From the NCBI GenBank assembly GCA_051530055.1, contig CM121342.1, positions 4,464,001 to 4,528,000 on the forward strand: a stretch of DNA of 64,000 nt. Direction: 5' to 3'. The notes beneath the pieces were generated by a model. The model did not search any database. It was not told the origin of the DNA and saw nothing but the letters and a program-made list of their open reading frames with translations. This DNA is from Neoechinorhynchus agilis. Lineage: Eukaryota; Acanthocephala. A program made the translations under genes and the position numbers. Positions 58,190 to 64,000 of this stretch are shown here, in pieces (position 1 is the stretch's first letter; each line of letters starts with the position of its first letter).

Positions 58190-58579
58190 TCAACAGCACT
58201 TTAGACAACATCCAGGTTGATAAGTTGGACAATTTTGGTTGTGCTGGCAATAAGGAGGAGCTGTGTATCCATTACATCGAGCGTCCGAGCAGATAACATT
58301 TATAACTGGCGGTTCATCGATAACACACGGACAAGGTCCGCAAGTTTGTAAACATGGACGAGGACATTGAGTAATGCATTTCGGAGGCAGTGCACAGCAT
58401 CGATCTTCACTCTGAAAACATCCTCTATTCTTAATGATATTCACCTTTTCGGTCTCAGAATTTACGTTGAAATTATCCAGTTCACATGAACAAGTCTTTT
58501 TTGCGGGTGCATTCGTCGACAATGCGGCGACGTTCACTGTCGAATAGATAATCGAGAAAAGTAAAAGGAAAGTGAACAT
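58190..58579 (-). CDS. Small secreted cysteine-rich protein (copy 2)
   Basis: Encodes the same 130-residue protein as 21707-22096, on the opposite strand, including the signal peptide and the acceptor-like TTCTTAG upstream. The flank differs: segment B (CSSFILCC... coding-like, ~58594-58661) lies directly upstream here, but downstream at 22.2 kb. Identity of the two proteins means recent duplication, gene conversion or strong constraint. An in-frame upstream ATG at 58675 would fuse it to segment B; the inner ATG with its signal peptide is preferred. Confidence 0.8.
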   Translation of the reverse strand: MFTFLLLFSIIYSTVNVAALSTNAPAKKTCSCELDNFNVNSETEKVNIIKNRGCFQSEDRCCALPPKCITQCPRPCLQTCGPCPCVIDEPPVINVICSDARCNGYTAPPYCQHNQNCPTYQPGCCLKCC

Positions 58580-58679
58580 TTTGTCAGCTAAGAACGGGAT
58601 TTCGCCTTCATTTCTACTAACGAAATTTACACAACAAAGGATAAAACTTGAACACATCGCAAGTTTTGAAACCACTTTT

Positions 58680-59230
58680 TTCGTGTGAAAACTTTAACAA
58701 AAATCAGAGACTTAAAAACACGAAACGAGATCGGGTGGTAAAATTTAAAATAATAATCAGTGAACAGCGCTGAACTGAAAATAAGTGACCAACCGAATTC
58801 GGACAGTATCGAATCGATAATACTATTTATGACCAATTATTCGAGTGTGCAACTTCGCGGCTTTCTTTTCTCGTTACCGAAAACATTGCGGACAAGTCCC
58901 AAAATCGCTTCCTAAAAGCACTTTCCTCATTATGCCGATTTGTTACTTGCATTCCTCTGTCGCCGATGCACGCCTAAATGACGACAAGAGAAACTTACGG
59001 TTTCATATCGTTCCATATAAGAAATCATCGGTCGTGTCCATCTCGAAACAAACTCTATATTTTGATAATAAAATTCGTTGCCGGTCTTGGACCAATTCTT
59101 CGTCCCGTGTCCTAGGCCCACAGAAATCAACATTTACAATAGAAGATTTATTCTTCGTTTTTATAAAAGTTGCACGAATCCATTTTAGACTTTGTAAAAC
59201 ACGGAGATAACGCGTTTCATTTCCACTGAT
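58680..59230. other. Spacer with a weak ORF
   Basis: A 121-codon frame (58845-59210, +) contains a possible C2CH-like stretch (MPICYLHSSVADARLNDDKR, RFHIVPYKK) but is not convincing. Confidence 0.3.
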
Positions 59231-59247
59231 GCCGTCATCGCCTCGTA

Positions 59248-60485
59248 GAGTTTGAGAGATAATCTCGAACGGCTAAAATACGTATCGGAATTTATCATCA
59301 AAAATCCTTCGTCGCATATCCATCCTAAATCCGTTAAACTGATTTTTCCGGACTTTATCGGACACCCTTCCTCAATCCGGACTACTTTAACCTTCTTATC
59401 GAGAATTCTGATTAGGCCGTCATCTCCTGGATGAGTTTGAGAGATAATCTCGAACGGCTAAAATACGTATCGGAATTTATCATCAAAAATCCTTTGTCGC
59501 ATATCTATCCTAAATCCGTTAAACTGATTTTTCCGGACTTTACCGGACACCCTTCCTCAATCCGGACTACTTTAACCGTCTTATCGAGAATTCTAATTAG
59601 GCCGTCATCTCCTGGTGGAGTTTGAGAGATAATCTCGAACGGCTAAAATACGTATCGGAATTTATCATCAAAAATCCTTCGTCGCATATCCATCCTAAAT
59701 CCGTTAAACTGATTTTTCCGGACTTTATCGGACACCCTTCCTCAATCCGAACTACTTTAACCGTCTTATCGAGAATTCTAATTAGGCCGTCATCTCCTGG
59801 TGGAGTTTGAGAGATAATCTCGAACGGCTAAAATACGTATCGGAATTTATCATCAAAAATCCTTCGTCGCATATCCATCCTAAATCCGTTAAACTGATTT
59901 TTCCGGACTTTATCGGACACCCTTCCTCAATCCGAACTACTTTAACCGTCTTATCGAGAATTCTAATTAGGCCATCATCTCCTGGTGGAGTTTGAGAGAT
60001 AATCTCGAACGGCTAAAATACGTATCGGAATTTATCATCAAAAATCCTTCGTCGCATATCCATCCTAAATCCGTTAAACTGATTTTTCCGGACTTTATCA
60101 AACACCCTTCCTCAATCCGAACTACTTTAACCGTCTTATCGAGAATTCTAATTAGGCCATCATCTCCTGGTGGAGTTTGAGAGATAATCTCGAACGGCTA
60201 AAATACGTATCGGAATTTATCATCAAAAATCCTTCGTCGCATATCCATTCTAAATCCGTTAAACTGATTTTTCCGGACTTTATCGGACACCCTTCCTCAA
60301 TCCGAACTACTTTAACCGTCTTATCGAGAATTCTAATTAGGCCGTCATCTCCTGGTGGAGTTTGAGAGATAATCTCGAGCGGCTAAAATACGTATCGGAA
60401 TTTATCATCAAAAATCCTTCGTCGCATATCCATCCTAAATCCGTTAAACTGATTTTTCCGGACTTTATCAAACACCCTTCTTCAT
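59248..60485. repeat. Tandem array, 185-bp unit, ~6.7 copies
   Basis: GAGTTTGAGAGATAATCTCG recurs at 59248, 59433, 59618, 59803, 59988, 60173 and 60358. Each unit has a ~60-codon frame (LERLKYVSEFIIKNPSSHI, KSVKLIFPDF...) that ends at the unit boundary, because 185 is not divisible by three. Protein-like content in one frame suggests origin from a coding exon. The array ends ~60 bp before PRPSAP. Confidence 0.95.
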
Positions 60486-60543
60486 TCCTTTGCGAATTTT
60501 AATTCGCGATTCTGAGTTTTTGGATTTTAGACCCTTGAAAAAC

Positions 60544-62403
60544 ATGGATCCTTCCAATCCACATAAGCTCAAAGCCATTCTAATGGGCGGGACAAGTCAT
60601 CCTTCGTTATTTGAACTCATTGAAAAGTGCTTATTCACTTTTGAGAGGCATTAATTATGCTATTAATTTCTCTCTTAGAAAGCAGGATTATTTCTCTAAA
60701 GTGATTAGATTGATAAAAGATAAACATTCTCGTTGGTAAGCGAATTTTGGGAACATGAACTATAAATATGGTTTAGTTTTGAATTGTGAGCTTACAGAAA
60801 CTCGAGGGAAATCCGTGTACATTCTTGAGTCGGGTACAAGGTTCACTGTCTTTTGTCTTTTTTTCTTTTACCGTTTTTGTTTGAACAGATCGCCGGACGA
60901 TGTTGTAATGGAACTGCTTGCACTTGGATATAACTGCAAGATTCATGGAGCTTTGAGGATTGTTGGAATTATTCCTTATCTTCCTTATGGTAGACAATGC
61001 GTGAAAACTAGACGAAATGGAGTCGTGGGAGCTTTGATGGCTAAAATGATGAAAAGTTCAGGTTTGCATTAAATTATCGTAAAAATACTCGAAGCGAATT
61101 TGCCTGAGATTTTCTTGTAAGTGAAACAGCGATGGATTAGAAGTGCCATGAAAAGTTTTTTGCCCTTCGTATTTAGAATCTTAAGGTATTTTTATAAGTG
61201 CATTTTTAAATGTTGACCAAACAGAAATCACAAAGGGGACCATCTCAGAGATTCAACGCTATTAAAAGATTTAAAATATCCAAAATTTATTGGCTTTTTT
61301 GCCATTAGATACACCCTCGAACTGAAATAAGGACTAAAATATTCATCTGAAACCGTCTCAGAGATTCAACGCTATTAAAAGATTTAAAATATCCAAAATT
61401 TATTTTTTTTGCCATTAAATACGCCGTCGAACTGAAATAATAATTAAAATATTCATCTTAAATCGCCTTAGAGATTCAACGTCATTAAAAGATTTTATAT
61501 ATCCAAAATTTATTGGTTTTTTTTGCCATTAAATACGCCCTCGAACTGAAATAATGATTAAAATATTCATCTGAAACCGTCTCAGAGATTCAACGCTATT
61601 AAAAGATTTTATCCAAAATTCATGAGGTGTCTTTGCATCATTTATGGACTGACAAAATTCTTTAACCTTTAGGATACTCCCATTTGATAACCGTCGATCT
61701 TTCCCACTCGGCGGCTCCTGGATTTTTCGATTTCCCAGTGCAAAATATAAGTCCTTTGGAGCTCATTACAAAGTATATAGTTCACAATGTAAGCTTTGGC
61801 CGCTATTTTTCTTTACTTGCAATGTAACCGTAGATTTCGGATTACAAGAATGCGGTTGTAATTGCGTCCCGAGTTGACATGACTGAAAAGGCTCATGCTT
61901 TATCGAAATCGGCTCAACTTGGATTTGGCCTAATATACGACGAGTCCGATGGAAGTGACCATTTGGATGGAAATCAAGAGAACGAGGACAAGGGTCATGC
62001 TTTAGTTGGCTGTGTAAAGAACAAGATCGCGATATTGATCGATGATGTCATTGACGATATCTTGGTTTATGAGAAATCAATAGCTTTTCTACGGCGAAGC
62101 GGAGCTCGCAAGATCTACATTGTTGCAACTCATGCATACTTGTCAGAAGCCATTTTCGAACAGTTAAATGCCGTGTGCATTGAGCAGGTCAGTTGATTTT
62201 TTTAGTGCAGCTTCTAATAGTTCTGTTTTTTTGAGTTGATCACCACAAACACCATTCGAAACGACGAATTTGTCGTCTATTCACCTAAAGTTAAGATTCT
62301 AGACATCAGTGAATTGGTTATAGATGCCATCTATAAAGCTGCAAAGGAAGACAGAAAAGATTTCGTCGTGAACCGAAATGTCCAAAAGGACAATTGCGAG
62401 TAG
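60544..62403 (+). CDS. PRPSAP: PRPP synthetase-associated protein (PRPSAP-like)
   Basis: PRPSAPs are catalytically inactive partners of ribose-phosphate pyrophosphokinase. Exons: 60544-~60626; ~60739-60840; 60889-61061; 61673-61788; 61834-62187; 62236-62403. Introns 2-5 are GT-AG (48, 611, 45, 48 nt); the first junction is unresolved. Matches: MELLALGYNCKIHGALRIVGIIPYLPYGRQ, HLITVDLSHSAAPGFFDFPV, DYKNAVVIASRVD, then KIAILIDDVIDDILVYEKS, where active synthetases have the PRPP loop DDMADTCGT and PRPSAPs have DDIIDD. Then YIVATHAYLS and ITTNTIRN. The last residues are shorter than in vertebrates. The long third intron holds a 105-bp minisatellite. A GGATTTTAG acceptor lies 13 bases before ATG. 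Confidence 0.88.
61230..61625. repeat. Minisatellite in PRPSAP intron, ~105-bp unit, ~3.7 copies
   Basis: Unit begins CTCAGAGATTCAACGCTATT and includes GCCATTA(A/G)ATACGCC(G/C)TCGAACTGAAATAA; four partial or complete copies with small indels. It accounts for most of the length of an otherwise short intron. Confidence 0.9.
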
Positions 62404-62619
62404 ATCTCATATATTTGTTTTCGTCTTTATAATTCGTGATTGGTATGAGGCTTTTCGACCAATTCCTAAAGAAGAGTACGTTTGAAGATTGAATTCTATA
62501 TGCCGGTGAAAAATCGAAGTAGTTTATTAGGTCCAATTGATTTCGGCGCGTTGATCAAAGTTGCTTGTGAGCTTTCTACAATTTAAGCTTACATAAATGT
62601 CGGACCTACACAACTAATT

Positions 62620-63135
62620 TTTTCGATTAAAGGAGTTGTTCATTTATAGATGTGTTCTTTGATGATGAGCAGAAGAAGAATAAATATTGATTTATTAATT
62701 CTCAATATTTGGTCCGCCTCGTCCGACTTTTGGGAATTAATAAATCAATATTTATTCTTCTTCTGCTCACCATCAAAGAACACATCTATAAATAATCAAC
62801 TTCTTTAATCGAAAAAATTATTTGTATTCTTTGGTGATGAGAATGAGAATAAATTTTGATTTATTAATTCTCAATATTTGGTCCGCCTCGTCCGACTTTT
62901 GGGAATTAATAAATCAATATTTATTCTTCTGCTCACCATCAAAGAACACATCTATAAATGAACAACTTCTTTAATCGAAAAAATTATTTGTATTCTTTGG
63001 TGATGAGAATGAGAATAAATTTTGATCTATTAATTCTCAAAAGTCGGAGACCAAATATTTAGAATTAATAAATCAATATTTATTCTTCTTCTGCTCATCA
63101 TCAAAGAACACAAATGATTTTTTCGATTAAAAATT
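62620..63135. repeat. Palindromic repeat, three copies
   Basis: First copy 62622-62822: left arm (TTTTTTCGATTAAAGGAGTTG..., GATGTGTTCTTTGATG, GAATAAATATTGATTTATTAATTC) is the inverse of the right arm, with a ~30-base centre (AATATTTGGTCCGCCTCGTC...). Arms ~80 bp, near perfect. Shorter copies follow at ~62820-62990 and ~62990-63130, sharing arms, one with the centre inverted. A folded-back or miniature inverted-repeat element is the likely source. Confidence 0.9.
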
Positions 63136-63278
63136 TTCGAAGTTCTTCAGGTAGTATCTTTTAATAACTAACAAACTGATGATGAACCCGACGAGGTTCG
63201 AAACGTTTTCCATAATCCTAAACTTTATGAGGTCAGAATTGTTGATTTGCTCTAACACACGAATTTAATTATCAATTC

Positions 63279-63851
63279 TCACAAAGACATATCATCTTCA
63301 ACGTTTATACCCACTGAGACAAGCAATTCATTTAAGTAAATTCGACATTGTGCCACTGACAATGGCATTTTATTTAATTTCCATTGAATATGATAAGGAC
63401 AGAGTCCAAGTTTTGGAAGTCCTCTTTTCTCACAATTTTGAACTTCACATTTGATTGTTGACTTTTTTATTTCGTCGAAAACGAAGGCTTCATTTCCACT
63501 CAGCTGCGCTTCCAAATACTCCAGCTCTTGTATTTTTCGAGAAATCAGTATGTACTTCATACTGTATTCTTCATCACAACTAAAAAAAGAGTGCATTTGC
63601 TCCACATATTGAATAAATTCTTTAGATCTTATCCTTGCTTTAAATTCATCTCTTTCAAATATTCTTTGAGTGCAACTCTCGACTTCTTTGAACTCATGAT
63701 GACCCTGGATGCCAACTTTTGATAGACGATATTCTGGGCGTACTTTGAGGGATTTAAATGGATCTCGTTCATATTGAATGGCACTAAGGAATTGTTGGCT
63801 CAATGCTTCATTGGTCCACCGAATCATTATACTACGATCGGATCGGCGCAA
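63279..63851 (-). CDS. Protein with a Cys3-His zinc-binding-like motif, 190 aa
   Basis: One exon as visible. Residues about 134-153 read C-E-V-Q-N-C ... G-L-P-K-L-G-L-C-P-Y-H, a C-x4-C-x9-C-x2-H arrangement that resembles the short zinc motif of KANSL2/INO80D-type chromatin proteins (loose similarity, not a firm assignment). Upstream is helical and charged (RSKEFIQYVEQMHSFF). No membrane segment. The ATG lacks a nearby strong acceptor, and the gene may extend beyond. Confidence 0.5.
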   Translation of the reverse strand: MRRSDRSIMIRWTNEALSQQFLSAIQYERDPFKSLKVRPEYRLSKVGIQGHHEFKEVESCTQRIFERDEFKARIRSKEFIQYVEQMHSFFSCDEEYSMKYILISRKIQELEYLEAQLSGNEAFVFDEIKKSTIKCEVQNCEKRGLPKLGLCPYHIQWKLNKMPLSVAQCRIYLNELLVSVGINVEDDMSL

Positions 63852-64000
63852 TATTTAGAGTTAAGTAGCATTTTTCGGAAATATCGATCGATGACATCAT
63901 TCTGTAACAGCTAAGAAACGTATTGTTCAAAATTGAATCACTCAAATGAAAACTGAAAATAGTATTTATTCTCAAAATTTAGTCCGGGTCGCAGGTTTAT
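63852..64000. other. Window end, AT-rich
   Basis: The last ~40 bases (TATTCTCAAAATTTAGTCC) resemble the centre of the palindromic repeat at 62.9-63.05 kb. Confidence 0.4.

Overview
The window is nuclear DNA of a small-genome invertebrate animal. It carries many short GT-AG introns (about 41-55 nt), a metazoan-type U1 snRNA gene, and orthologues of animal housekeeping genes. Several start codons lie directly behind a TTTCAG/TTTTAG-type acceptor with no visible upstream exon (LSM7, COPE, PRPF6, the 57.5 kb gene), which suggests spliced-leader trans-splicing. A nematode, perhaps of the early-branching clade with unusual introns, or a larvacean-like animal would fit. I cannot name the species.

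Recognised genes, left to right: a possible PTB-domain protein (1.5-2.8 kb, +); a coiled-coil protein (3.2 kb, +); a proline-rich repeat protein with a cysteine-rich tail in three exons (5.4-6.8 kb, +); an unknown 311-aa protein (7.4-8.3 kb, -); U1 snRNA (9.38 kb, +); small membrane proteins (13.5-14.3 kb, -); a secreted two-repeat protein with a TATA box (15 kb, +); LSM7 (18.7 kb, +) with a short multi-exon basic protein behind it; a secreted cysteine-rich protein (21.7 kb, + and an inverted copy at 58.4 kb, -); UBE2W (23.0 kb, +); a four-TM protein (25.7 kb, +); a divergent actin-related protein (30 kb, -); a cysteine-rich membrane protein (31.5-33.2 kb, -); PLAA (37.6-39.9 kb, +); PRPF6 (43.1-46.1 kb, -); COPE (51-52.2 kb, -); RFC2 (54.8-56.0 kb, -); a basic 124-aa protein (57.5 kb, +); a PRPP-synthetase-associated protein (60.5-62.4 kb, +); and a protein with a Cys3His motif (63.3 kb, -).

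Between the genes the DNA is dominated by tandem arrays with periods of about 305 bp (10.6-12.5 kb), 180 bp (15.7-18.3 kb), 165 bp (23.7-25.2 kb), 143 bp (40.1-43.1 kb), 286 bp (46.6-50.9 kb), 185 bp (59.2-60.5 kb), 105 bp (inside a PRPSAP intron) and a palindromic unit (62.6-63.1 kb). There are also decayed retroelements: a non-LTR-type reverse transcriptase with a C-terminal KRPDG domain, and a Penelope-like fragment. Pieces of RFC2, the secreted two-repeat gene, the cysteine-rich gene and the 57.5 kb gene have been copied elsewhere, often inverted and joined to unrelated pieces.

The most interesting signal is in the introns. Most junctions resolve as ordinary short GT-AG introns. Three conserved genes-in-frame junctions (one in UBE2W, two in PRPF6) align best to their families only if a non-GT-AG intron is removed, and in each case the two ends of that intron are complementary and can pair into a stem. 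Canonical alternatives exist for each, but they insert or delete conserved residues. RNA evidence is needed to decide.
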